From Nereocystis luetkeana (Eukaryota; Sar; Phaeophyceae; Laminariales; Laminariaceae), in NCBI GenBank assembly GCA_031213475.1, contig JARUPZ010000020.1:2658975-2722974 (forward strand): a DNA stretch of 64,000 nucleotides. The letters are read 5' to 3'. This document shows positions 44,756-59,700 of the stretch, one piece after another. Under the pieces are notes generated by a model that saw nothing but the letters and a program-made list of their open reading frames with translations, was not told the DNA's origin and searched no databases. Each line of letters opens with the position of its first letter. The stretch's first letter is position 1. Position numbers and translations under genes: made by a program.

Positions 44756-47700
44756 CTGAAAACAAAAAACAAAAAACACAGCAAGATGGTCGGTTTTTCG
44801 TTTCGCGCGCGTGTTCAGAAGAGAGATGCAACGAAACGGAACGCAACAAAACGGAATCAAAGGCACAGAAAACGGAACGAAGTGAAACGTAATCAAAGGC
44901 AAAGGAAGCGGAACGAGATGAAACGGGGGAACGAAGCGAAACGCAATTGAAACCGAAACGAAGGAAACAAAACGACGGAGCGGAAAGGAAGAAAAACGAA
45001 ACAAAAAACGAAAAATGTGAGTGATTTATGCACAAGAAGGAAGGGAGTTGTACAGGGTAATATGGGGGTGAGGTCACTCGACGTCGTGAGGCAAACACAG
45101 AGGGGAAACCAAAAGCACGACTACAGACCGATGCGTGGTGTAAGAGAACGATAGACAAAATGCACGGATGATATTGAAGTTTGTTCTGTTTGCGTGCGTT
45201 GCTGCTACTGCTGCCATGGTAGCAGAGGTGACTCAGTCTGACGCCCACATCAGAACCAATTTCTTAGATGTTAGGCAGGCGATCCCACGATAAAAAAATG
45301 CAGCCCCCGTCCCCCCCTCTCCTTCTCAATCCCCTTCCCCGCCACCGCCGGCCCCAGGACAATAATTGGGCGCATGTATAAGAGTCACCTGGAATACCGG
45401 CGTTTTAGCGTCGGTGACATCCCAGCACATCCACCCCCCGGTTTTTTCGAGTGCTACGAAGACGTATATCCTGCGAAGATAAAACGAGGGAGAGTATTTA
45501 GGGAGGCGGCACGCACTACCTAATCACGGAGGTTTTGTGACGGCGGCTGGTCTCGCACGGGGGAAGCAGCGAGAGAGCAGCGATCGCACCTAGTGACCCT
45601 GACCCAATCAGGACCTAACATGTATTTCCATGCTGACTTTAGGCAGACAAAACTAGCCGCGACGCGAAAGAAGACGGGCCGGGTGAGGCTTACCATGCCC
45701 CGTAGGCTGATCGGCGAAATTACTAGTCGCGTGGACAAGCGTGGTGATGATGGTTTAGCCCATGAGGCGTGGGGGAGCCCGATGAAAACACGTGCCATGA
45801 TGACGTCGCGGCGACCTGCCTGCACCGTTTAGGCTACTACGCCGATGAAGAAGCTGGCCGGTAGCAATAAAGCGCGAAATATCTGTTGTATAGCAACATC
45901 TTCCTGCGAAACAACGAACCCTCAGTGAAATATACGTTTACAGTAACGTCTCCGTGCAGCGTTTAAGCAGCACAGTCGACGGATGTGCCGTCCGGTAGCG
46001 ACAAAACTCTATGGCGACCAACGACTATATCTAAGGCCAAAATATCCGTTCACAACACAACGACACCCACGACAAAACCGATGAGCGGACGGTCGGGCTG
46101 TCGGCGGGTTTGCATGTATGTGGTAAACCAACCTTCCGTCGATCTCGGCTATTGCGAGTCCCTCCGGCTCGGCTCCCTTGTCGTCGCTACGCCCATCGAA
46201 CGAATCCGCAACTGTGGAAGCGGTGTCGGTCAGGGGTTGGTTGGTGAAAACACAACAGTTGGATCGTTTTGTTGGTCGCGCTGGCCTGGCGTGGGGTTAG
46301 GTCCTGAAATTCTGCAGACCGTTTCCACCTCGGACGGGTCATTGATTCCTCTGTTGTACTGCATACTCTATTAACAAATGTATGTGTTCCGGATAATATG
46401 TATTATTTTTTCCGACGCGTGTTATACCTGGTGTACGATAGAGGTAGCGTATTTCCGCTACAATGGCGTCTGAATGACGGGGCTCCTTAACTCAAAATCG
46501 TCGCAACAACATCAACCTTCTTTCGGAAAATGACGCTTTTGTATACCTGCGCCATGGGACTATCCATCGGGATGCAATTTCGAGTTTTGCTGAAGTCAGT
46601 TTTCGAGTGGCTTACGTTTAGCATGGAGCTCCTCAAGTGAGGAGCCTCAGAAAAAGTATGATGAACCTCCATCGTAGAACACGCCTCATCTGTACGATCC
46701 AGCTCATATTGCGAGGGGGGAGCTGTATCCTCCGCGTGATCTACTAAGCATGTTTCATGCGTTGGATATTATGTGCGCACTGTAGATCGTGCGCGACACC
46801 AACCTCATACCGGCAGGCCGGGGTCTGGATGATCTGCAGATTGATTGTGATCCGTTCGACGTGTTGCCTCGACAGGATATTGTTTTTTTTTGTGCGTAGT
46901 GTCTCGGTATCGCCTTGTGCTGCCAACCAGGAAAGCCCCGATCAAATGAACGCACCGCCTTTCCTGTAGACATGATCACGTCATCTTTCGGTGCGTATCT
47001 CTCTGCTATATGCTTTAGGTGTAACACCTAGTTATTCTCAGGCCTTGCTCGAGGGCCACTACTGTTTAGGCGTGGGTATCACTTTTTCAGCCTTGTGAGG
47101 CAATCTTTTGGACTGACGGGAACTCCTTAAAGGCACTGATGGAGTACCCGATAGGCGTGCCCTGTATTGCTCGTTACTGCTGTAGCGCAACCAACGCCAC
47201 TGGGGTTGCTCCTCGAGTTAGTTTAGCCTACATATTTTCTCAAACGCCAGGTTCTTTGGGTGAGGTGCAGGTGCTCCTCAAGTGAAGACCCACGGAAACA
47301 AACACCCAGTGCTGTCCCCGTCGCAGCACCCCGTCTATTCCCCATCCAACTGCAGGCGTGGAGAAACAAATCGCAAGCCAAGGCCACTGCCTCTGCACAA
47401 TCCTATGTGCTATCTAGGTATCTCTCGAATACCGCAAGCAGTGTTGACGTCACACTGGGAGGGGTGAAACGGCAAGGGTGTACACGGGTGCTCAAGTCGA
47501 ACGTTGCGTTTTTCGGAAGGCTCTCGATTTGCCAGCTATATTTTTCCCAGAACACCTTAATCCTGTTAGGTATCGGTAGCCTTGCCGTGCAGGAAGCATC
47601 GGGCGCCGAAGAAAGGTCGCACATCCCTTATTTCGACTGAACGCTCTTTGCGATAGCAATGTCCAACCACACACATCGGGTTCACCCCGATCGGCAGTTT

Positions 47701-50700
47701 AAAAGTTACAATGGCTAAGACAATGGTAGAAGAACTCCGTCCGTAACAGTCAGTGACGCGAGTGAAGAATGTGTGCGCTGCAAGGCGGAACCCCAGCAAT
47801 GGCACGCCTGTTTGCTGGCGGCTAGAATGAATCGCGACGACCTGTTCTGGCTCGGACGGGGTGACGCTATTGCCCGTCGCTGATTTTTGCTGCGCACAAA
47901 CATACGTATACGAAATTCTCAGCAACCAAACTACCGTGCCGCTCGGCTGCAGGTTCCCATGAAGATTATTCACCAACATCGCATCGCAAGCCTAAATGTT
48001 TGGCTAATAATCTCACTCAAAAATAGAAACAGGTATTGTAGGGGCACTCGCAAATGTTTTTCACGACTACCCACAAGTAACAGAGGCCCAAAATAAATCG
48101 CCGAAAACAACCGTCGCAGAGCAGGCCTAAAAAAATATGCGATATGAGAGGGGTTCACAAGTCACAGACGAGCCTCGCGACAAAACAATCTAAAATGGTA
48201 CGGTAGGGATGCACCTCACACTTTCCGCGGATTCCCTCATTTTGACCGTAATGAGCTCTATACTATAACAAAGTCACCTAAAAAAATGATATTTATTGAG
48301 GAAAAAAAGCTAAAAACGCCTCCCGATGAGCAATCCTGTAGACTATTAGTACGTATTTATTTGGTATACATACTTACCTGGTACATACTTATCACGACGA
48401 ATGTGGCACTACACTGTTTTTAGCAGCGTCCGAACGATGTTGGCTTCACCCATTTAGGACCCCAGTCCCGTTTTGGGGACAAACTACGTACAATTTGAGT
48501 GTTTCGTCCCCACACATGGGACTGCGGTTCGATAAGAAGGTTAAGGAGCCCGGTAACTCGAAAAAAATGTTTTTCGGCCAAGACGTGCTGCCCCTATCTT
48601 GGCACGCCTCTCCTGTAGCTGTTGCTAACTATACGGTAGTTAGTCCTGAAGACGGGGCCGAGCGATGCCACGGTACGGGGGGCGGCGTATTTTCTGGGTC
48701 TCACCCGAAACAAAAGTGGGCGTCGAAGATGTGTTGCTCGTCCAACCCGACCAACATGTCCATGCGCCACAGGCAGGACTAAACATCAGTGTCGGATATC
48801 GCATCGAGAAAGTATCTCGCCAGTCAGAAGTCGGTCGCTTGGGGGTTTCGATCGGTCTCATCTAGTGCAGCCCCTACGGCACCACGAGTCGCCCGCTGTA
48901 CGACGGTTCCATGCCAAGGCGAGGCGAGAGGCTTCGGCATGTGCTATCTATGTCGTGTCGAAACGCCAACCTCGTCCAAGCATTTCGTCGTAGAGCCTCA
49001 CGCGTGTGGGTCGTGTACTGCCACCGTTGGTATCGTTAACCCGTCGGCCGTGCGTCGGCCCTCCCTTGGTTTGCGCTTTTCAAGGCGCACACAACCTTGT
49101 GCTGCGCGCTTCGAGCACTACACCGACATGACCATTCACATTACGTTCTTATTCCGTTCTCTGCTGCTGCTCACCTCCCTGGGAGTTGAAGATGTCGCTG
49201 AAGCCATTTTTCGGGTCGGCGATAAACGTCTCGATCATGTCCCCGCTGTCCCACACCAGCTCCCCCGTCTTACCGTCGAAGATGGAGATAGACCTGAACC
49301 ACTCGACGAAACATCCAGATGAATACCGAGCGGAAGAGGCGGGATAAAACAGGCGGCGTCCAGACACGGGCCGACCCGATAGGGGTGTGGGCTCATCCCA
49401 CGGTACGGGTTGCGCCCTTCTGCCTTCTGAGGCAATTATTCCTGACCGGCGGGGCTCCCCATAGTGAGCAACTACCGCGAGGTAGTATTCAGCTTGATGT
49501 TATACCTATAAGCTTACGTTTGTCAGAGGACTATTAAATAGGAAATACACATATTTAGTCGGTATAAAACAAATACGGCACCAACTCGTACGGTGGGATG
49601 TATCTGCGGTGCGTTTGAGGCTCTTCGAGGCCTCCTACCATAATGGGGGTAAGGTGACGCTTTCAGGCCGAAATATTTATGACAGGCCGTGCTTCTCAGC
49701 CCAATACCGTTCGAATACCATTAAGTAACGGAAACGAAGAATAGTTGTGATATGTGTATTCCCTATATATGATACCTACAGATTCTGATATATGATTCAT
49801 CCTCGAGTTGCACATCCTTCTCTGCTTTTTCTCAAAATTATGCCATTCCGGTCGGTGTGCACACAAAACCCCTCGTAAAGGAGGAATATGAACCTTGAAA
49901 ACAGACTATTGCGGGGGAATATATTACGGGGGACCATATTAAATAGGACCTACGGTACTCACAAAATATGTATATTTGTTCCTACTCACTATGGTCCCCC
50001 GTACTAGGTACTATGTAAACCCTGTACCCCGCCGTAGGACCCTTCCGTTTGCTTGTGAAACTCCCAACCCCCGGTCAATGAGGCATGCCACGGTAAGCGT
50101 GCGCCTTACCGTTTTTTTTAGGGATCCCCTCATTTGACCTTGAGGACCTCTACACCGTTTGAAAATCACCCAAAAAGTGATTTGTTAAAAATATAGAAGT
50201 GAAGCTCGATTAGCAACCCCGCAGGCTATGCCAGTAGGTGTACATACATATGGGAATACAATATTAAGAGCAGCCTAGACAATTTTATTGGGCTAAGGAG
50301 CCCAGGAGGGTCAGAAAATGATTTGGCCCTACAATAATTGAGGTGGTAGGGGGGGGCACCTTTCTGCCGTCTAGGGCAAATATTGTCTGACCAGTTAAGC
50401 GCCTCGAGTGAGCAGCTAGTGGTACACCAGTTGGTTTGATACGTATACTTGTATGCTTGTTGTAGGACTATTAAATAGCGCATACATGAGGCGTCCTGGG
50501 ATGGTAGAAGTGTCACATAATGAGTCACCCCACGGTAGGGGTTGCCCGCTTCGGGCCAAAGGTTCCTGACTAATTGAGTTCCTTAAGTCAGGAACTACCA
50601 GTCAGGATGAAAAAGTTACGCGTACATTCGTTTTAGAACTAGCGCAGACAAGTGCCGGTCGGGTGGCACGACCGAATTTCTTCCAGGTATTGCATCGGGT

Positions 50701-53700
50701 GATATATTGAGCTCCTACTGCGAGGGGCCCAGGAACGTCTGGTGCACCCCTACTTTGGGGTGGTGGAAGTATCACATTTATTTGGGGAAAAAACGTTTTG
50801 AGCGACCACGCCGTCCTTTCTGGGCGCCAGATGAAGGACGATCGCGCAACTTGTGCTCGTCTTTGCTGGGCAGAATGCACACGTAAACGTGCGAGATGCG
50901 TGTAGCATCAGTCGCCTTGATGTGTTTGGACCGGATGAATTCCGCATTACGCCCACATGAGAGCCTCAGAAAATTCAGGGTTAACCTCTATCGTAGAGCG
51001 CCTGACAATGTTGGGGTCGGGGTTACGGTCGGGGTCAGCTTTACCATCTCGTACACGAGGCGTTCTACGATAGAGGTTCACCCTAATTTTTCTGAGGCTC
51101 CTCACTTGAGGAGCTCCCTGTACCTCACCCGGAAACTGATTTCACAACAACCAAATTTCATCGCGGCGAGTGATCCCATGGCCCGAGTCTACAAAACACT
51201 TTTTTCGAAATCAAGATTGGGGTGAAGGAACCCTGATTTTCAAAAAAACAAATAGCGGAAATGTGCTACCTCTATCGTAGAACGGGTCACACGGTAGTAG
51301 TGACCCTCTGAACCATTTTCTGAAACAACAAGTGGAAAGCAACCCCCATTTTAGGCTCAATTGTTTTATGAACCGGTTGACCTCCTCCAGTGAGCCACTG
51401 GCGCGTTCTACGTTAGAGGTATGCACCCTTTTTTTTCCGAGGCTGCTCACATGAGGAGCTCCATGCCTCTACCCAAAAAACAGACTTCAGCAAAACCCAA
51501 ATTGCATCCCGATGAAGAAATTCCATTGCCCGAGTATACGGTTAAGTCGTTTTTCGAAAGAAGATTGGCATTCGGACGAGTTTTGGGTTAAGGAGCCCCG
51601 TCATTCAGAAAACATTATAGCGGGTGCTGCCTCTATCGCAAAACACGTCCACTCGTAGTACACCGGTTATCACTACGACCGTAAATTATCACGAGCGTGT
51701 TTGGTTTACGACTACACTGTAGTCCGTACAGTTGTTGGTCGGGTTTCGTGAACAAACTTCGTTCGTCGACGTCAAGTTTCGGGTGAAACTTATCGAGCTA
51801 GCTCTTCATGCGCGAGGAGCAAGAAAACCGAGGGGCGCCGGCCCCTACCTACAGCATGCGACCATTGCTCGGTGCGACCTGCGGTGTTCTGAGGTTCATC
51901 GCTTAGGGGAACTCCAAGCCTGTTCAAAACTGATTTTGATAGACATTTCTGGTCTTGAATTATTTTCCTACAGCATTATTTGACGCTGCCAGCGATCATT
52001 CAATGCCAGTATTGGATTGGATGGGGCCTCCCGCTCAGGAGTAGGCCGGGCCTCGCCCGCGATAAACCCCGCGGCGAGTGCGCTCTCAGCTCGGCGCCCA
52101 TCCCTGGGATTGAAATGACCGTGTTGAAAACAAATACTATTACGGGGGACCATACTTAACAGGACCAAATATTGTAAGGAAATGTGGTTGAATATATAGG
52201 TTTTAATGCAAACCATGGGTCCTATTAACTATGGTCCCACGTAGTAGCTAGCCTGTAGGGTGGGTGGGAAGGTCTGCATATTTCCGGTGCCTATCGCCCT
52301 GGTCTCGCAGGGTAGGCTAGGCTTTGACAGACGGGTCGCTTCGTGCGTTCTAACTCTGAGTACATCCAACAAAGCCTGGATTCTTATCGTTGCACCAAAG
52401 ATTGGTTTCTTCGATTGGGTCACGATTGTACTACAGAATTCGCTCACGCTGACAACGATAGTTCAATATAAGTATTGGATAGGACGAGGCTTTCTGCCCC
52501 GGTCGGTGGTCTTACCCGAGCTTTCGATAGTGTTTCTATGTTCGTGATTAGCCACCTACCGGGCACTGTGTTGTCCAACCCAAACTTGCTCCGCACTCGT
52601 AAAGTTTAGCCGTGTGTGGGCGCGCAAGCAGAGAAAAACTATGAACAGCTCGCGACGAACCATCCCATGGCGTACATATTGGTACGTGCGAACAAATAAG
52701 TTTTTTCAAACAATACAAACGTGATAGTAAATGCCTAGGCTGGATGGAAATACAAGGACCGCTTCGTCTTGATGCTACTGTCCGTACGATTCTTGTGCGT
52801 TTCACCCGCAGATATGTATATACTGGGTAGTTCGTCGGTCGTGACGCGGGCACGGCTCCGTGGGTCAGAAATAACCAACATCGACCCGAACGTCCTACCG
52901 TACGTCCGATCACACTAAACGTCTGAACGTGCAATCCGATGGCCATCGTAGGCACCCAACGAACAGCATCGCACGTAAAACAGGAACGGTGCCGGAACGA
53001 TTTCGGGTAGAGTCAGTTCCTCGGTTGACCATTGTGGGGCTGAGTTTGGGAACACAGTCCTGTTCTTGGGAACAAGCTACTCATAACTCGAGTGGTTTGT
53101 TCCCAGAACGGGACCGCAGTCCTAACAGGGTTAGGGAGCTCCGACAGTCAGAAATGTTTCGCCGAAACCGGTACTACCCCTGTAGTACGAGTACTAGCTC
53201 CGGCGTCGTTCTCGCGAAAATGAGAAGGAGGCATGTGTGTCTTTAGACGGTTCGACAAGCTCTCTCCGCGCATTTATACTCCTGCCCTCCCGAAACGGGC
53301 TCCCCGCTGTGCAGGTGCGCATGTATTTTTTGTGCCGGCAACGGCGTGGAGGTGTTGTCGGGGGGTGTACTTTTTGTGGGCGTATTGCCGACCGTACCTG
53401 CCACCGAACGTGTAGAGGTCGTTGATGTCTCCTGCGTAGGGTGCCCGGTTCGTCACCTGCGCGAGAGGCCATACGGATGCAAAAGAAAACACGGACGAAA
53501 GCATGCACCGCATACACGCGTCTAAGATCTTGCCGCTGTTGTCGTAGAGCTCTCGACGCATTCTACGGTAGTAGAGGTATCACATTTCCGCTATTTGTTT
53601 TCAGAACGATGAAAAAGCTACTTAAATCGAAATCTTCGGAATGTCAATCTTGTTTCGAAAAATGATGTTTTTCTAGACTCGGGGCCATCGGATTACTCAT

Positions 53701-56700
53701 CGGGATGCGATTCGATTTTTGTTGAAAGTCAGTTTTCGCGTGAGGTATGGAGCTCCTTGATTGGGGAGCCTGAGAAGATTTAGGGTGAACCATTGCCGTA
53801 GAACGCCTCTCTCGCACATCAAAAAGTAAGTATACACGCTCTTTGTGTTTGGTTGGTCTCACAAAACGAAACGGCTGACACAAATCGTAGCGCACGACAT
53901 GTGCACACACCAGCGCCCGCCAAGCATAGGCTTCAGGAGCGGGGCGGAGGTTGGGGCGGCAGCTCTACCCGGCGGAAAAAGACTCACGAGAAACGGACCA
54001 TCCGCTTGGAGCGGGGGAGGCAGCTCTATCTAGAGTTGGAGGCAAGAGTACTAAAAACAGAGTTTTGTTGCCTCAGGCCGTCCATCGCCATACTCTGCCC
54101 CACTGGTGGTAGCGAGCGAGAAATACGTTTTGAGGCGGTTCTACGATAGAGGTTCGCCCCATTTTTTCTGGGGCTCCTCACCTCAGCCAAAATCAATTTG
54201 CGTCGCAGCGAATAATTCCATGGCCCGAGTCTACAAAACTTTTTTTTCCCGAAATCAAGATGGGCATTCCGACGATTTGGGTTCTCAAGGAACCCCTTCT
54301 TTCAGAAACAAAAAAACGGAAATGTGCTACGTTTTTCGTAGAACGGGTCTTTTTTGACCGGCACAGCATCATGTCAAATGAGGCGCTGCCCAACATTGTT
54401 GGAGTCCTGATGAGGCGTTACCGCGTCACTTGTAGCGCTCTGAGTTCATGGGATTATCTGTATTGGTTTTAATCTTTCGACGAGTCAGGTGGTGGAGGGA
54501 TGTAGGTAGCTCCCATACTACAATCAACAGTAAGGAGCCTCAGACAAATTAGGAGCGCCCCCTGAAGGGCAAGCACGCGTCGTGACGGTGCCCCCCAAGG
54601 CCCCACTGAGTCTGGCCCCCATCGGAAGGGGGGACCACCTACACTTGTCTGAAGGCCACAAATTAGTCTCTCAAGTTCACACGAACGTAAGGCCTCCACA
54701 AGTTCATTGCCACCGTGAACCACGAATCACAAGTAGCGCAACGCCGTCCGTCGATATTGCCGCCGCAGTAGAATCGTGGGCCCTTGAAAGGCGGCCTTAC
54801 ACTGTCCCACGGTGAGGGTGGCCATAAACAGGAGGCTTAGAGCCGCGCTACGGTAAGAGAAACACTTTCGAGCCCTGGTTGAAGGGGATTCCTCAAGCCC
54901 TTAGGGACCCCGAGATAGCGACCGGACACAATGATGATGAGCTTGGTGCCACTGACCATGTATGGGCACACAGGGTGAGGACCCTTAAGTAAGTACGGGC
55001 GGGATCATGCTGCGCGCCGTGCTGGGAAACTCCTGTCAATGTAACTCGGACACCCTCAATCTGTATCGCCCTTCCCAATCACTTCATCACCCCCCCCCCC
55101 CCCCCCAATCACGCCGTAGCCGCCGCTGTAACCGCCATTCCTTCTCGTCGATTTTCTTTCCTCTAACGTCACAAGCGGGTTAACGGCCCCGAGGAAAAAC
55201 CCACTATCACGGGGGACCACTGTTGATAGGACAAAATATTGCTAGTAAAAATGGTTAAATATATAGGTTTTTATGTATGCCATAGGTCTTATTAACTATG
55301 GTCCCTAGTAATAGTAAACTACTACCCACCGATCAATTGTCGAGGCATTCTACGATAGAGGTTCAACCTGAACTTTCTGAGGGTTCCAAATCCCCCCGAG
55401 GCAAAATGGAGGATTCATCGGGGGCAAGCACATGAACACGACTCACATGCTATTGTACAAGCATCTCATGCATCCCGGTAAAGACGCCGTGTTCGCTCAA
55501 AGATTGTTTTTTCCCCGTGTGTGATATGTCTATCGTTTAACGCCTCTTTCGTGTGTTTTTTTTGCTAGTTTCGAGACGCTCTACGATAAAGGTTACCTCT
55601 ACTATTTCAGGGGCTCTTCGTTCCAGGAGCTTCATACCTCATCCGAAAGCTAACTTCAGCAAAACTCACAGTGCATCTCGATGAATAATCCCATTGCCCG
55701 AGTATAGTAAGATCTTTTTTTTTTTCGAAATTGGATTTAGGCATTGCGACGATTTTGGGTTAAGGAGCCCCGTCATTCAGATAAACCATTAGTGGAAATG
55801 TGACAACTCTATCGTGAAACGCGTCGTTCGTTGTTTGTGGGTGGGCGGTTGCCTATGGTTCACGTCGAAAGGTCGAATTTTGGGCCAGGGGTAGCAGGGC
55901 CCCTCTCCCCTTAAAGGAGCCCCAGAGAAGAACCGGGTACTGCTCTACCCTCCGCTTTTACAATTACATGGCTTTTTTAAGGCTCAACACATGTCCGGTT
56001 TGTTGGACTTCTCAAAGGAAGAGCTGCACAAATATCGTAGGGTGTTTGTGCGAAGAATGCTGTCACGAGGAGCTCGGCACTGTCCAGGCCAGTCAGCAGC
56101 GTTTATACTGCGGTCAAAACCGGTCAGTGTACTGGAATTGCAGAAGTGTACGGTCTCTCCTTTTTCCTATCTCTAGCCTCAGCGCATTTGATGGGTTTCC
56201 GTACTATAACACGGCGCGTCTTCTTTGGCGTACGCAATACACAATACTTCTGGCGAATATGCTGCTCAGGTCAATCAGTAATTCACTACCGTCGGTACAT
56301 GGTGCGCCAGTGCCCAGCCCTAGCTATAACCCCGTCGCCCGCGCCGTTGGTTTGCCCACCTTCAGGCGGCCGAGGTTGGCATCATCGTATGGCGGCACAG
56401 TCACATCCAGCCCGAGGTCCTCAGCCAAGTCCTCGACACGGACTTCGTCGGTGTAGAAACTCGAGTCGTCCTTGTCCCCGTATTCGCGCGCGTCACCCTC
56501 GTTCGCCGTAAGGAAGTCTTTAGACAATCGTTACGGGAGGGTGGGGGGCGGCGGGGGGGGGGGGGGGGTTCGAGAGCGGCGGGAGCGCTAGACTATTACG
56601 GGGGACCATAGTTAACAGGACCTATGGTAAACATAAAAACCTATATATTTCACCATTTTTACTAACAATATTTGGTCCTATTAACTATGCCCCCCCGTAA

Positions 56701-59700
56701 TAGTTAATTTTTATTGCCAGCATGAAACCCGGTATTAAGAGCCCTACAGTCTGTAAGCACGCGTACTGTATTTCATTGTGTTTATCTCTCCTAGAGGAAT
56801 CTCTATATACCAGGCATATAAAGGTAGAGGCGGGCGAGATTTACACGTGAGCAGCGGTAGATATAGGATTAAATATGGCTGAAACCGCCAATAAACTGCG
56901 TGGCGGCTCTCTTATTGTTGGAGGTTCGTCGTCAGCTGGTCAGTGCTGGTTAGAGCTGTCGCCCTTGCAAGTGCACGTCGTAGTGCATGCCGAACACCGA
57001 CCCGACCCTTATGTAAGGTGTGACCCCGGGCGTGGAGAAACATGTGCTGCAAGAGTCCCTCCTTATGTGCGCGAGAGAAGTTAATGCTGCATGGTGTTAG
57101 CGCGATCAAGAACGCGGCTAGGCGTGCTCGAGGGGGGGGGGGGGGGGGTGGACTAGGAGGCGTGCTTGTGGTAGGGGCAAGTAAATGGTAGCATCTCCAA
57201 CGTTTTCTAGGATCAGGGCGTGGAGGCGCTCCGTACCCTCTCCCCCCGGCAGCCTACTGTTTGAGGAAATATCGCTAACCAACCTTGACGATACACAATC
57301 GAAATCGCTTGCCAATTATAATTCGAAATACGCACCAGTAGCAATGGTTGAGGAATCCCTTCAGTAGGAAACGCTTGGTTTCGGGGGCATGACCGTCCTG
57401 GCTGACCGGGCGTCTTCATCAACAGAGACACTAATTTACCTAACAATCACCGTATTTTCATTCTTCTTTGTGTTTTACTGTTCGTTTTAGGTGTCAGTAA
57501 GATGCCTCTTTAACCCCTTCAGAACCGCTGTCCCGTTCGGGGGACAAACTAGTTAAAATGTGAGTGGTTTACCCCCAAAACGGGACTGCGGTTCTAAAGG
57601 GGTTAACACGGAATTCCCACCGTAGTACGGCTACTGGGGTAGACGGAGGGTGGTGGATAAGGCGTGCCAGGCTCAGAAGATCGTGTACATCCTAGTGAAG
57701 CGGTTGTAACGGGCAACTGAGAAAGGCACGCAAGAAGACGTACAATTTCAAGCAACGGCCACTACTTAGATGGATGGGAGGGAGGGATCTCCGCGCGTGT
57801 TCCCCCTTTCCAACTGCTTGGGGGCCGTGTCCCGTTGTAGGACCCTGCCAGTGCTGCCTGTAACCGACCGGCCCTATTGAACCGCAGAATAAACGCCCAT
57901 CGAAAACCAAGAAACGCAAATTCTTCGCGCTTTGCTGTCTACTGACAATGCGCCTAGCGGCATGTACTCACAACGCGTCCCGCCCGTCATGAAGGTCGCG
58001 ATGGCGTCGGGCATGTACATGCCCTTCACCGTCGGCCAGTCCTGGAGATTGATGCCGTCGTCCTTGTCCGACGCGTCGAATTTTGTGCCGTTTCCCCATT
58101 GCTTCACACGAAAAAGAAGCACGATTCGAAGGCTGTTAAGAGCCAGATCAAAGCCACCATGTTTTTTCCGAAGGGCCAATTGAAATAGTACGCCTGCTTT
58201 GTATCGTTTTGTGTCCCTGGAATCTCGTACAGGCACATATCGTCAAGGATGCCAATGGTTGAGAAGCAACCAAAGCCCCTCAGCAAGAGGCGAAAAGCGA
58301 ACGCCAGCTTCGGAGCACAAACATATAGCGTCAATAATAGGAGCGCCAGAGCGGCCAAGGTTCTCCCGCCCTTTGATCGAAGTGCGGAGCGCTTCCACGT
58401 GCTGCTGCTGAAAAACCGATATGCCCGCCACCATCCAACACCAACACCACACTCGCCAGCCCACCAGCCATACTGCAACAGCAGTAGTAGTCGAGTATTG
58501 TGGATCGCGTTGGAATTCTTCTATTTCAGCCGCTTATAAACCACTCCACCGAGTGACCACCCTGAGTCTGCGCAGCCTCAAGCGTTGATGACATGCATGT
58601 ACCGACGTGATGATGCATGTTTACTACCCTGTCCCAAGGAAACAACACGAATGCAAGTTTGTATTTAAGGAGAGAGCGACCCTTTATGCCGAGTTTGACC
58701 TATATGAGGTAGTACAATATAGTGTAGTGCTCCCGCCGTCGCTCCAGTCAGCTGGGTACGTCTGGGGTGTATCCCCGATGAACTTGCCATGCTCTTCTCC
58801 CATAACACACTGGAAGGACTCCTTCTATGTGCCATAGGGGCCGCGTACATCCCGCACCGTTCTTGGGACCGGTCTAGGCAGACCTATATCAGTTTGATCT
58901 CTGTATAGCTATTGCACCATTCTGGGGTGTAGTGTAGGACAAAAAAGAGCGCATTCATAATCCTCGGCCGGTGACTGCCTACCACCTCCTCTCCCGTACC
59001 CCGTTTAGGACCGCAGTCCCTTTTCGGGGACACCCCACTCAAATTCCAAGTAGTTTGCCCCCAAAACGGGACTGCAGTACTAGAAGGGCCCTCGTGCTAC
59101 TACTGTGGGTGGCGGACGAGGTGGATGAAAAGCATTGGCTGGTGGGTGGATGGCTGCTCCTACTGCACCTTGTAGCCGAGCGGGAACATGCGGTTGACTT
59201 GACAGCCCTTGATATCGATCTTCACCACCGCGTTGTTTTCCTGTGACGAAACGTATGAGCATCGTGCCGGACGGCGGCGGCGGGGGGGGGGGGGGGGGGG
59301 GGGGCATGCCGTGTATATATAACTATGACGCTGTTGATGACAGCTGACGAGAGCTGATGAGAGCATCCGAGACGTGGTGCGATCGGGGTAGCCTCCATTG
59401 TTTTCTTGGGGTCCTCGTTTGAGTAGCACCGAAACGCAGACTTTTTTTGAGAAACAAATACTGAACGTGCAACCCGATGACTCTCTTGAGGGATACGACG
59501 AGTAACGTGCAAAAATGGAAAAACACAAACGTGTCGCAACGAAATTTGGGCAGAGTCAGCTCCTCCGTTAACCCTTTTAGAACTCCGGTCCCGTTTTGGG
59601 GAACAACACGCAAACGCCTACTACGCGATCTACGATAGAGGTAGCACATCTCCGCTGATTTCGTTTCTGAATGACGGGGCTTCTTAACCCAAACGTCGGA

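Noticed and set aside
48640..48861. Minus-strand LDEQHIFDAH segment as the exon after exon g of gene A
   Set aside because: Phase does not fit and the SDDKGxEPEG motif is missing. The true exon was found at 46211-46133 with correct phase and motif.
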